A stretch of 64,000 nt of DNA. It comes from Mycteria americana (lineage: Eukaryota; Chordata; Aves; Ciconiiformes; Ciconiidae). The DNA lies in contig NC_134372.1 in NCBI RefSeq assembly GCF_035582795.1, forward strand, positions 39,346,316 through 39,410,315, given 5' to 3'. Shown here piece after piece: positions 34,701-46,095 of the stretch. The number at the start of each line of letters is the position of its first letter. Positions within the stretch are counted from its first letter, which is position 1. Made by a program: the position numbers and the translations under genes. Below the pieces are notes generated by a model. The model was given only the letters and a program-made list of their open reading frames with translations, did no database searches and was not told where the DNA came from.

Positions 34701-36500
34701 GGCACAAAACAAGTATTTACCACAGAGTCCTGAATTTTTTGTATGATTTCTATTAGGTATTATTTTATTTTCAGTCACTTTTCCTGCTGAAACACTGTTC
34801 TCTCAAAGTGTTTATTTAGCACTTTTACATACGCCTTTCCTGTTATTTTTGGGGTCTCAAAGGGTCTATCTTGCATTTACATCATTAAAATATTCATAAT
34901 TCTCATCAGCAAAAGGCCTGGAATAAAGTATGGCTTCTTAAAGTCCTGCCAATGAAACTCCCATTTTTAGTTTTGTTCCAGTCAGTAGTGCTATATGTGG
35001 CACAAAAGTGGCACTGTATCTTTGATTCTGATGCTTCTCAGGTTTCCCTTCTTTCACACAGAAAAGAATTAAAAATACCTCCACTTTATATGTCAACTTC
35101 TAAAGTTTGACCCTGACACACAGTAAAGGCATGCAAGAAAGACTGGTCCAAAAGACTTATAAACCCACTCAGAATATTTTCAGGTGAGAATTTTAAGCAG
35201 AAACATTCAAATTTTTAAAAAGTTAACTGAAGACAAACCATTTCTGGAAGTGTATGTACCTAATTAACTGTATATAAATACAGGTTAATCAAGATGGTTT
35301 GGCAGATTCCAGTTTATCCAAGTTAAGTAACCATGGTGTACTTCAAATGCTAACCACAATTTATTTAAATATGATTTAAAATGCTAATCAGAGGTTTATA
35401 ATTCAGTTCAGTTAACTGAAGCACTCACTTCGTTTCACCACCAAACTCTGCCTATTTAAACTGACAAGGCTATTTTGGTTGCTCTTCTGTGAGACAGGCA
35501 GAGAGAACTTGCTGCAAGCACTTGGTGATCTTTAACTACCACATTAACACTTCAAACTGCAGTTATCAGGGCGAAGGGGCCAAAACCACCCCAAGAGCAT
35601 GGACTGGAGAATTATAATTAGCTCCTGAAAATAACAGAATATTCACTCACTTAATTTCATAGGAAAAAATATCCATTCCCTGTGGTCAGTCCCTTCAAAG
35701 TATTTTTCGTGTTTATCTTTGTCGCAGTTAAGTAGCCTGAGAAGTTTAACATGTTATAAGAAAAAAGATGTTTCTGAGCCGGTATGCTGTATTTTATTGG
35801 CTATGCAACCCCATAGCCCAATCCCACAGATTCTTTACCTTCCCTTGCTTTATTTCCTACGTCTATGGTTATATGGTCATTTCCATCACCTCCCTATCTC
35901 TTGCCTTCTTTAGCCTCGTTTCTGCAGCTGATTTGTAAACCCTTAAACTTTCACGAATTTTATGGCAACTATACAGAGTCACAGGGATTTTCCCGTACTG
36001 ATCAGGCTGTAATCTTTCGGGAGCAGGAGCCAGAGTTATTTTGGCTGTAAAATGTCTAGCATGTTTCGGTTGCTAGGTAAACAATAAACTGTAGACACGA
36101 TGCTGGGGTGAGCCATTCAGAATGCAAGTATAGTTATCTGGTTAGTCGGTTCTTCACCCGATCACACGGTAATGACTGTGCCACTTAGGAGATAAGACTT
36201 TCACTGTCTCACTTCGCCGCTCAGGTGAAATCGAGAGAAGAATTTGACCTTTATGTTTTATGTTGGCCTCTTAAACCGTTAACACTGCATGTGGACACAC
36301 TGGAAAGCTTACGATGTAAGTGGAACACCTAGCACAGGTGCTTTTCTCATAACCCGCTCCTAAGCATTAAGTAAAGCAAGCACGAAGTAATGCAAATACT
36401 GCAAATTTGCAAATATTTTTCCTAACACTACTGTAGACACCGGGACTACACTTAAACTCCTGGATAATGACACAGAGCCTGACAAGCCGAGGAAACCTGT
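25800..36500. other. Non-coding interval between CIAO2B and RRAD
   Basis: About 10.7 kb of mostly AT-rich sequence. Open frames of 60-136 codons occur on both strands without start, domain or splice support. I recognise no repeat family. Muscle or heart enhancers of RRAD could lie here, but I see nothing that proves it. Confidence 0.45.
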
Positions 36501-37029
36501 CTGTGTACAACACGCGCTCTCTCACGCAGGGCTGCGAGTGGAAACAAGCGACATAGGTAGCAAATGCTGTCTTCCCTTCCACGCGGGGGAGCATCAGGAA
36601 AGAAAAGTATCCCGGGCCGGGCAGGAGCAGGGACGTGGGGCAGACCCGCCACCCTGACTGCACACACAGCCTTTCACTCGCTACACGTGGCGGTATTTCC
36701 CGCTGAAACGCTCCGCGTCCACCCCTCGCCTCCCGGACACGGCGCTCGCCCTGCCCGGCCGTGCTGCGGCCTCGGCGGCTTCTCCGCGCCGGCGGGAGGG
36801 GAGCCCCGCCGCCGCCCCCTTCGCTGCCGCCAGCGGACCGGGCCGTGCCTCCCCCCGGCGGGGCTCCCCGCGCGGGCTCCCCGCCCCCGCCGAGCCGAGC
36901 CGAGCGGTGCCGCCGTGGGCGGACGGCGCTGCCCACGGCCGCGCTGGCAGGGCGCCGCGCGCCGCGCGTCACGGCGGGGAGGGCCGGGCCGGCGGAGCCA
37001 TAAATAGGGGCGAGGAGCGGGCTGGCGGC

Positions 37030-37115
37030 AGCACTCGCCCAGGGAGCTCCGGCGGCGGCACGGGCGATTAACGGCGGGGAATCCCTCACTGCCTCCCTCC
37101 GCAGAGCGCCCTGAG
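37030..37115 (+). other. RRAD: RRAD 5' non-coding exon (approximate 5' end)
   Basis: A strong donor CTGAG|GTAAGC follows 37,115 and pairs with a CCGGCCGCAG acceptor ending at 37,328, giving a 213-nt intron wholly in the 5'UTR. The next exon starts at 37,329, 12 bases before the start codon. The left end is set only by the TATA-like element some 30 bases upstream. Confidence 0.55.
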
Positions 37116-37135
37116 GTAAGCGCTGCTCCGCGGCC

Positions 37136-37250
37136 GGCACGGCACGGCACGGCACGGCACGGCACGGCACGGCACGGCACGGCGCGGCGCGGCGCGGCGC
37201 AGCGCAGCGCAGCTCGCCTCGCCTCGCCTCGCCTCGCCTCGCCTCGCCTC
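37136..37250 (+). repeat. Pentanucleotide tandem array in the RRAD 5'UTR intron
   Basis: Nine copies of GGCAC (37,136-37,180) pass into four GGCGC (37,181-37,200), two AGCGC, one AGCTC and then seven GCCTC (37,216-37,250). The period stays at 5 bases while the unit drifts. The array fills more than half of the 213-nt intron and produces long spurious minus-strand frames rich in PCRAV repeats. Confidence 0.95.
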
Positions 37251-37340
37251 TCCCGTGCTGTGGCGGCGGGGCTGGGGCGCTGCAGGGGCGGCGGGTGTTG
37301 ACAGCTCGTCTCTCCCCTCCGGCCGCAGCTCGGCACCCCC

Positions 37341-40300
37341 ATGACTCTGAACCGCGGCGACAAGCTGCGCTACCTGGACAAACGGCGCGGCAGCATGCCC
37401 TTCTCCGTGCACCAGCACCTGCACCGGCGAAGCATGCCGGTGGACGAGCGGGACCTGCGGGCCGCCCTGCCGCAGGACGAGCTCTCCGGCCTGGTGCGCT
37501 GCACTTCGTACAGCCCCGGCGAGGCGCACCGGGAGAGCTGGGCCTCCGACTCCTCCGACTCCGTCATCTCCTCGGGCAGCGACTCCGACAGCAACCTCTA
37601 CAAGGTGATCCTGCTGGGCGAGCACGGCGTCGGCAAGACCAGCCTGGCCCGCATCTTCGGCGGCGTGGAGGACTGCGCGGACGCGGACGAGGCCGGTGAG
37701 GCGCGGGGCACCCGGGCAGCAGCCCGGCGGAGGGAGGCGGGCCCCCGTTCCCCGCCCCGCGGAGCCGCCGCTCGGTAGAGCGTTAGCGCTGCCGGAGCGC
37801 TGCCGGCCGCACCTCCCCGGGCATCCCCTTACGGCCACCCCCTCCCGGGCTGCCGGCAGGGACGGAGACGAGTAACTTCTTTTTTCCGAACTTTGTTTTC
37901 CCGCAGGAAATACATACGACAGGTCAATTATAGTTGACGGAGAAGAAGCGTCTCTCGTGGTGTTTGATATATGGGAGCAGGTACTTACAGATTTAAGATG
38001 TTTTTTCGTTATGGCTCGGTCAGTGGTTCACTCTTGAAAGAAGTAGAAATGGAACAACTATGTCTGCCTATTTCTTCGATCAGATCAGTGGCATTAAAAA
38101 AGTGGCATTAAAAATTTAGAATTCATACTGCCTTTGTTCTCTCCTGCAATTAATTTCTTGTAACTAGGCAGGCAATTTAAAAACCTGAATAGGGCTGGAG
38201 TGTGAATCCCTTAATGCTTTGAATAAGCAGCAGCTTACATGAGCAGCCCAGGGAATTACTGTAAAATTAGAGATTCACAATCTGATCAGTGCAGACCCGA
38301 TGCTATTTCTGGAAACAAGAGAATTTTGGTTTGTAATATATTTTAAATAACTAAATCTTAAAAAATATTGGGAGGTTGGCTTGCTTTTACTGACTCTTTA
38401 TAATAAAGCTAAGAAAACTATCTTTAAGGTGCTTACAATAATTAAATCATTAATCAGTGTCGAATAGATTTTTCAGTGCAATAAATCTATTTCTTGCCTT
38501 TTGTTTTAGGATGACAGCCAATGGCTTCAGAACCACTGTATGAAAATGGGAGATGCCTATATTATTGTATATTCAGTGACAGACAAAGTTAGTTTTGAAA
38601 AGGCCTCTGAGCTAAGAATCCAGCTAAGAAGAGCAAGGCAAACAGAAGACATTCCTATTATTCTTGTGGGCAATAAAAGCGACCTGGTCAGGTCCCGAGA
38701 AGTCTCAGTTGATGGTAAGCGACACTATTCATTTATACAGTAATGTCTAAATTAGTAGCAAAGGCTATGGAGGATCATGGCCGATAGAAATGGGCTGGTT
38801 TTGATGTAGAAAAATGTATGATTCGAGGCACACCAGAGAAATCAAGCCAGCTGGTTCATGCTGAGGGACTTGGTACCACAGAGAACAGTGGAGATGGTGG
38901 TGTGGAAAGATTCGTGACTGCGCAGACCAATGCTCTGACCTGCAGTACAAGAGAAAAAAATGCGCCAGAGCTGCAGCTTTAGCATACTGTTTTGTGTAGG
39001 ATTCATTTTTGGTCAGTATTAACTGGAAGGGTTTAACTGTATGTTATATGTGCAGCAGCACTTGCTAGTCTCGAGATTTGGTAGCTCAAGCTGTGATTTT
39101 TAAAGGACAGTAGTGCCATGTCATAGAACCCAGGCAGCCTTTGAAAAGGGTGATCCCATACAGCCTGTACAATCCTCTTCTGGAAGTGATTCCATCACAT
39201 TTGAGTTGAGCTGGTGGGACCAGGCTCACACAACTTAAAGTCTTTTTGTATACGTTCTCCGGTTGTGGTCAGTGAGAATTTTCTCAGCTAGTTCCAGCTA
39301 GCATTTCGGTAACTAGAGCACAGTAACCCCTGCCATCACCACAGTATTAATTTCACTTATTTAAACATTTGGTGGGTTTGGGTTTTGGTTTGTGTGTGGG
39401 TTTGTTTTTGTTGTTTTTTTTTTTTTTTCCCCACTGGGAAGAATACTTTAAAATATCAGTGCCTTGATGATGAACCATCTCTTGCTGTCTGGTTTTGCCA
39501 TGTTCCCCATGTTAAATGCCTGCACAGGGAATTGATTGGAGTTCATCAGGAGATTATTACTTTTTTCAGACTAGTGGCAGTGCACGGTGGACCTGTCCTA
39601 GTTGTGACATCAGTACTTTACTCAGGTTTATGACTTTGCCATTATTTACCACAAGTTGAACACAGAAATTTGCACTGCGGTAATATTCCAGAGTTACGTG
39701 CTTATGTCTGGAACATTGAGCATCTTGCATTTTGAATGCAGTCCTAGTCAAATCCAGTGGTGTACAACTTCATGACCTCTAGTGATCTGTTCAATGACTT
39801 GACCTTGTGGACTGTATCAGCTTCATTTGTAGCTAGCGTGGAAAACTCTTACTTGTTACAGCAAGGCGGAGGTACATAATTGCTCAACAACTTCCAGAGG
39901 AAATAAAAAAACATTTCTTTCTGTACCTCACACTGTTTCCTATCAAACAGCAAGCGTGCATCCAAGTGCCTCTCCTATATCAGCTTTAGCTCTTAAACAA
40001 TACTGGGATGGTCTGCCTAGAGGACTATTGTTGCCTTATATTCAGTACTATTGGTCAAATGAGATTTCTGACCATACCACAACAAAACCAAGAAGATTAA
40101 GGGGGCAAAACCATGGGTGCAAGTTTGGACTTTCCTCCATGTAGAAAAGCTCTTTTGTGGCGTTGAAGGCAGTGTCCTTACTTAAAGCCAATTTTTGTTT
40201 TGTTTTTCTGCCAGTATATATGAAGAGAAAATGTCCGTCTCCACTCATCTCCCTTTTTCTCTTTCCATCCAGAGGGACGGGCCTGTGCCGTTGTGTTTGA

Positions 40301-40550
40301 CTGCAAATTCATCGAGACCTCAGCTGCTCTTCATCATAACGTCAAAGACCTGTTTGAAGGTATTGTTCGGCAAATTAGACTTCGCAAAGACAGTAAAGAA
40401 GACAACGCTAGGCGAATGGCCAACACAAAAAGAAGAGAAAGCATAGGCAAAAAGGCAAAGCGATTCCTTGGGAGAATTGTGGCAAAGAACAATAAGAAGA
40501 TGGCTTTCAAAGCAAAATCAAAGTCTTGCCATGACTTATCTGTGCTTTAG
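37341..40550 (+). CDS. RRAD: RRAD, Ras-related RGK-family GTPase
   Basis: RGK GTPase that binds calcium-channel beta subunits and lowers voltage-gated calcium current in muscle and heart; it also binds calmodulin and 14-3-3 proteins. Coding exons: 37341-37695, 37907-37980, 38510-38714, 40273-40550, totalling 912 nt and 303 aa (human 308). Visible motifs: HRRSMPVDERDL (29-40), the P-loop GEHGVGKT (93-100), the RGK-type G3 DIWEQ (139-143) in place of DTAGQ, NKSD (199-201 region), ETSA (226-229) and the basic C-terminus ending KSKSCHDLSVL with no CAAX box. The first exon reads SMPVDERDL and IFGGVED as in RRAD; GEM differs there. Adjacency to CIAO2B on the same strand agrees with mammals. All introns are GT-AG with matching phase. 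Confidence 0.97.
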
Positions 40551-41025
40551 AAGCTTTCAGCAAGATGTTGCACGTGGGTGATGAACAAGCATTTGACTGT
40601 TATGAGAAGTGTATAGATGATCCTCATGGTGGTAACAAGAATGACTTATCAATTGAGACTCTCGTTAATGCCTTAAGGTGCGCAAGCAAGTCCGGAAGTT
40701 ACACTACAATGTCTGCCACATTGATAATGGTTTAAGTTTCAATGTGTGCAAGTAAATGAACTAACTTTAAATAAGTGGCTTGACATGCCCACATTTTCAC
40801 TGTGTACATATGTTATATATCCTCTTGTCCTGTGGATACCAGAGATGCAAAGATAAGAAAGGATGATGATAAGTATCACCATAGACTTGTCTCGTTTGCA
40901 GAGCAAAACTTAAAATTGTACGCAGGCTCGTACACTCTTTTTAGTATCAAGCAAGCAATGATAAATCTTTTTAAACTTAAATGTGGGGAGGGGGGAGTAG
41001 AACCACATTAGAATGGGAGAAAAAT

Positions 41026-41043
41026 TATATATATATATATATA
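41026..41043. repeat. (TA)9 microsatellite in the RRAD 3'UTR
   Basis: Nine TA units in a row, about 480 bases past the RRAD stop codon and before its poly(A) signals. Confidence 0.9.
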
Positions 41044-41139
41044 GTTAAATACAGAACAGATATTGTTTTATGAAGTTAATTTGCACTTCCATTAACCGTT
41101 ATTCAATTAATTTGTTACTTGTTTACATGCAGATTTTAT

Positions 41140-41331
41140 AATAAAGTATTATTTCCTGTTATAATAAACTGTGCTTTTCTCAGAGTATAGATAAAGAATG
41201 AGAGAGCAGTATTTTTATACTGACCTTTTTTCACTGTACAAACCATTGTACACAGATTATGCAGATTTACACATGATAAAGTTCTGGAACAAGATGAATC
41301 GGGAATATCCTGTGTCCTTTTCTTTAATAAA
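41140..41331 (+). terminator. RRAD: Polyadenylation signals of RRAD
   Basis: AATAAA at 41,140-41,145, 41,163-41,168 and 41,326-41,331, giving a 3'UTR of roughly 600-800 bases. Which one is used cannot be told from sequence. Confidence 0.6.
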
Positions 41332-41339
41332 CAGTTTCT

Positions 41340-43326
41340 TTAAGAAGTAAACCCTGCTTTTATGAACACTCTACTTCAACAGCTCATATTGGGAAGGCGT
41401 GCCTTGACCCTTCATATTATTGTTCATCTTCAACCTGGTTCTCGTCAGCTCTGGCAGGAACAGGCCTCTATATAATGCCTTTAGTTAGATAGACATCTTG
41501 TATCCATACTGATAAATTGAAGCCTGCAATTTTCTACTTTTTAAGTTCTCTCCTGGCTTGAAGGTCTTGTGTTACAGCCAATAAGCAAATGTGGGGGTTT
41601 GGTTTTTATTTTGTTTTTGTTTTTTTTTTTTTTTCTTTTCTGGGAGCAGTATAATTTTCTAATCTACTCACAAGCCTGTAGATACCTTCCAGTGGTTTCA
41701 AGAAATTCAAAGCAGGCTGGCAAGGCTGTTTGAAAGAATTGTAGGCTTCAGTTGTGGTGTATGGTGGCCTTCAGTGCTGTTAAAGTTTTCACGTTCATTT
41801 TACTGTGTTATAATTAATGTGTTTCCATGATTTTTCCCTATTTGCTATTCATGAAGTTAAAAAGCAATCATGTCTCAGTGAAAAACTTGGACTTAACTGC
41901 ATTTGCTTTATAAATTCCTCTTCATAGGAATACATACATTCTCTTTAAATTCATCCATAACTTCACTTCTCAAAAACAGTAAAACCTAGGCCTTCTGTCT
42001 CTTTCTACTGTCCCTGCCTGAGTCCAGTTCTTTAGAGAGATTGTTCCAGATGCCTGGGAGCTCTGTTTGTCCATGATTTTATAGGGGCTGACCTTTCCCA
42101 TACAGCAGACAAATTGACCTTACATTGAGTTTCCCTGAGCTCGAACAAACAACTCTCCATTGGGTTAGCCCAGTGCTTGGGCACTCATCAGGGAACAGTT
42201 AGTACTGGGGGAAATCACATCTGATGTGCGTAGGTAATGCTCTGTAGAATTAGTGCCTCCTGATGTGCTACTGGTGGATGTAACTGGTTAGATGCATATG
42301 TCGCTGCTAACAGGTCACATTTCTTACAAAGACAGGGGTTTACTTTGTGTCCTGAGTGAAGTCTAAAGTGAATAATGCTGTCCTGCTGCCAAAACTCACA
42401 TTTACCTGATGATACATTTTAATTGGGTTTGGCTTTTTTTTCACTAGCCTTGCTCCCTGGAAAACTATTATCGCTGGAACGTCTAACCACTGCCAGAGTA
42501 TGGCACCGGGTGCCTATTTACATGAAAGCTTTTAACTGTCAACACCAAAGCAATTGCTCTAGTCTTGAAAACTCTACAACAAGAGTGTCCAAATTCATGT
42601 GCATAAATTTGGCACATACCTATTCATGCATATGCTGAAGTTACTGACAAACTACATGATGTTCCCTGTATGTTTGCAAAGCTTCTGTCTTTTGGTTGCC
42701 CTGTACTTTCAGAATGACCAGGAGAGGACTGATATGTTTGATTGACTTGCAAGATTTAATTCTGTCCATAATAAATACAAGGAATAGGATGCAAACCCAG
42801 AGTTTAAGACATGGCATTTCACAAAGTGCAAAATGTTACAAAGATGTGTCACTCAATGCTGCACATAACTGCAGCTGCAAAGCCTCTTCAAGGTCATGGT
42901 TAACAGCTGTGCTTTTTGCACATTCTGACCTACAAATCAGATGTTTTACTGTGTTCATGAATTCAAAGGTTAGGTTTGGACAACTCTTAAGCCTAAAATA
43001 TTTCTGAGGTGCTCTAGCACATTGCTAGAGGTTCTGTGGAAAATAATTTGTATTTTGAAGGTATGTCATATAGGACACTGTGAGACAATAAACTGTGAAT
43101 CACTCTAAAGAAACTTGGGCTAATCTATAATGTATTCTACCAGTTAATATTGTACAATAAAATACTTACTCAAATCCTCATTATACTAATTTTTTCATTC
43201 ATTTGTTTGTACAAGGATTAACATAATTTGGACATGGTTCATGAAAAGGGGGAGGGTTTGTTGTTATTGTAGTTCTGACAATAACCTGCTCTAGACCAAG
43301 ATCATATTCTATGCTATAGAAGTATT
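41340..43326. other. Intergenic region downstream of RRAD, no gene seen
   Basis: About 2 kb with a T-rich simple stretch near 41.6 kb and no recognisable exon. Open frames are short and unsupported. Confidence 0.5.
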
Positions 43327-43331
43327 ACCAT

Positions 43332-43923
43332 TGTGCTGTTTTGGCTGTGGTAGAGTTAATTTTCTTCACAGTAGCTAGTATGGGGCTATGTTTTGGGTTT
43401 GTGCTGGAAACAGTGTTGATGACACAAGGATGTTTTAGTTCCTGCTGAGCAGTGCTTGCCCAGAGTCAAGGCCTTTTCTGCTCCTCACCCCACCCCACCA
43501 GCGAGGAGGCTGGGGGAACACAAGAAGCTGGGAGGGGACACAGCTGGGACAGCTGACCCCAGCTGACCAAAGGGATGTTCCATACCATATGACATCATGC
43601 TCAGTATATAAAGCTGGGGAAGAAGAAGGAAGGGGGGACGTTTGGAGTGATGGCGTTTGTCTTCCCAAGTAACCGCTACGTGTGATGGAGCCCTGCTTTC
43701 CTGGAGATGGCTGAACACCTGCCTGACCATGGGAAGGAGTGAATTAATTCCTTGCTTTGCTTCGCTTGAGTGCGCGGCTTTTGCTTTACCTGTTAAACTG
43801 TCTTTATCTCAACCCACGAGTTTTCTCACTTTTACCCTTCTGATTCTCTCCCCCTTCCTACCAGGGGGGAGTGAGTGAGAGGCTGTGTGGGGCTTAGTTG
43901 CCAGCTGGGGCTAAACCACGACA
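43332..43923 (+). mobile_element. Solo LTR of an avian endogenous retrovirus, copy 1
   Basis: A 592-bp element with TGT...ACA ends. It is flanked by a perfect 5-bp target duplication, ACCAT, at 43,327-43,331 and 43,924-43,928. An internal TATA box (TATATAAAG) lies near 43.61 kb. No internal retroviral region is attached, so this is a fossil left by recombination between the two LTRs. A 5-bp duplication fits an ERVL- or ERV1-type element; the family name is not certain. A second copy lies at 55,414-55,945. Confidence 0.9.
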
Positions 43924-43928
43924 ACCAT

Positions 43929-45929
43929 TTTGCGGAGATTTTGTAGCTCCTGGAAGACCTTCTACCCAGAAAAAAATTAATTTCTTGGATGTCATTTAGT
44001 GGAATTTCCAAGCAGATTTTTTGGAAGTACATGTGTAACACCAGCTAGAAACAGCTAGTAACAGGCACCTAACTGACAAATGCCTCTCAAAATCAACCTT
44101 TTTCAAAAGGTTATTTGTATCCTTAGGCATTTGAAAGTCATCTATAGGTTTTTGTAATTTGAGATATTTTATTGGTATGGATACTCAGATTCTTGTCATT
44201 AATGGGGTGATTCTATGTCATGTGAAAAATAGTGAGTCCCAGACAGTAGTATTTTCTCCCATTATTACCAGAGTAGAACAGAGTATAAGGGGCAACAGTG
44301 GTGTGAGTTTTCTTATTTTTTTGCCAATGTACATCAGTTTTAATTTGGAGGGACAGTGCACACAGTCATTTAATATTTACTGCCTTCACTGCTGCTGCCA
44401 GCTGAAGTTCCTATTACTGCTAATTGTGATGGTGGATTTTGTGTTGGCACAAATCCATTTGGAACAGCTAGTTATTAACAACTACAGTGGAAGGACATTG
44501 CCTTTTATATGTGACACATATGTTAGGTAAACAAATCAAAGCCTCCTCTGCTTGCTATTCCTAAACTAGCTCCTGTAAATTCTTCACTATATGAAAAACA
44601 TGAAGAAAATCACTCCTCCATCTGCCAAAACCACAAAGCATAAAGTCGTGTCACATAAATATAGGGGGAAGACTTAGCATCACCAAAAATACAGTTTTAC
44701 TCAGATGTATTTTCTCAAAATAGGACTAGAAAAAACAGGGCATGATCTACATAGCAACACTGCGTAACATCACTGTTCTTTACTGAAAAGGAAAGTACAG
44801 TGAGTTGACAGTGATTAAGAATCTAGTGTATGATAAAAGATTGCTAAGACGTAGTCTAAAAAAAGTGGGGTAATACTTACTTATATTATTGTGAAATTTG
44901 CTTTAGTGCTCTTAATTTTATTCAGAGACAATGTACAGGTTTAATTGCACGTATGTCACCGAGACCTCACTGAATCTGCACTCACAGTCAAAGGTGATGT
45001 CTGTGCATTCCAGGACCAGCATTTAATTTATAATTTACCACATGATCTTTAGCATTATAATGGACAATTTGACTCCCTCTTTGCATGAAGGAACATCTGA
45101 ACTCCAATACTATTGAAGTTATTAATTTCTAAAAATTGAAATAGTTAATTATGTCAGCTGTCTTTGTGCTCTATGATGTGGATGTTGAACAGAGAAGTAA
45201 AAGATAAAAAGAGAGAACAAATATCCATTGATTACCTGCAAATAAGATTTCTCTAACCTACTGTTCAGAATCCAAGGGGGAACAACATTGTTTAACTTAG
45301 AAATGTACTAAGGATTCTAGCACTAGAAGGTAGGAAGCACACTAAGAAATTTACTTCAACACCGAGTTCTTCACCAACAAAATAGTATTAATTATGTACC
45401 ACAGAAATGTTCTGGCTGCTGGGTAAAATGGGCAGTGTATGTCCTAAACACTCTCCTCTCTCTTGTTCTCTTCCCCTCCCTCTTTTTTTCCTATTTATAA
45501 ATGTGCTGTCTGAATGAATCATTGGAAACCAATTAGGAGCCTACAGATTTTTTTCTAATACTACCCATATTTATCACAGAAGTTGAAGGAAATATTAATC
45601 TGAACAAAAATTTAGATTCAGAAACTGAGATAAATAGAATACATTTGAAAATATTAATTTTCTCACTCTCCTAAAAAAGCTTCTCTAAGGTCCAAAACAG
45701 GGGCTGGAGAAAGGACAGGATTTGGAGAGCAAGTGCTCCTGCTCAGAATAGTCTAGTCAGACCCGTAAAAATCTTCTCAGCTTGTTTCTGGCAGTAAGTC
45801 CCCCTTTCATCAGCCTCATTACACTAGCATAAATAATTACACTACTGTTAGGCTTGCAGTCCCACTGAAGGTTGTGACCCTTATTTTGGGAATGACAGTT
45901 TTCAGTCCAGTAGATGCCTTGGCAGAAGA
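43929..45929. other. Intergenic region, no gene seen
   Basis: About 2 kb of AT-rich DNA. A 123-codon plus-strand frame at 44,159-44,530 has no recognisable domain or splice context. Confidence 0.45.
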
Positions 45930-46095
45930 ACAGTAATTTTTGTCATGTCTAAATTGGATTATTGTAATGCATTATGCTTAACAAAGAGCTTTCAGGAACT
46001 CCAGGTAGTAGGAAATATAGCCAGGCTAATTAAGCTGGCTAGGTCAAAATGTGCACATAACTTCTGTGCTCAGGCCTGGGTTCCCATATGTTTTT
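45930..46095 (+). mobile_element. Relic of an ancient LINE (L3/CR1-like reverse transcriptase C-terminus)
   Basis: In one plus-strand frame the sequence reads VMSKLDYCNALCL, then LQVVGNIARL, then AWVPICF. These match in order and spacing the non-LTR reverse transcriptase segment (S-R/K-LDYCNALY, LQ-VQN-AARL, HWLP). The copy is short, has no clear ends and is much diverged, so it is old. It could be L3, an early CR1 or a related clade; only a profile search would decide. Confidence 0.65.

Larger units (their letters stand above)
36600..37330 (+). promoter_or_regulatory. RRAD: CpG island promoter of RRAD with TATA-like element
   Basis: Dense CpG sequence begins near 36.6 kb and continues through the first coding exon. 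A TATA-like ATAAATA at 37,000-37,006 (context CCATAAATAGGGG) lies about 110 bases before the likely 5'UTR splice donor. The reverse strand reads CTATTTATGG, one base from a MEF2 core, which would suit a muscle gene. That reading is inference. Confidence 0.6.

Noticed and set aside
36367-37838. Long minus-strand frames of 229-267 codons
   Set aside because: They overlap the RRAD CpG island, 5'UTR array and first coding exon. Their PCRAV and RRGEA repeats come from the pentanucleotide array, and no family likeness is visible.
39120-39300. Repeat-like sequence in RRAD intron 3
   Set aside because: It begins TCATAGAA like a CR1 tail, but the rest does not follow CR1 or any other repeat I can name.
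43435-43878. Open frames in both directions inside the first solo LTR
   Set aside because: They lie within the non-coding LTR and have no protein likeness.
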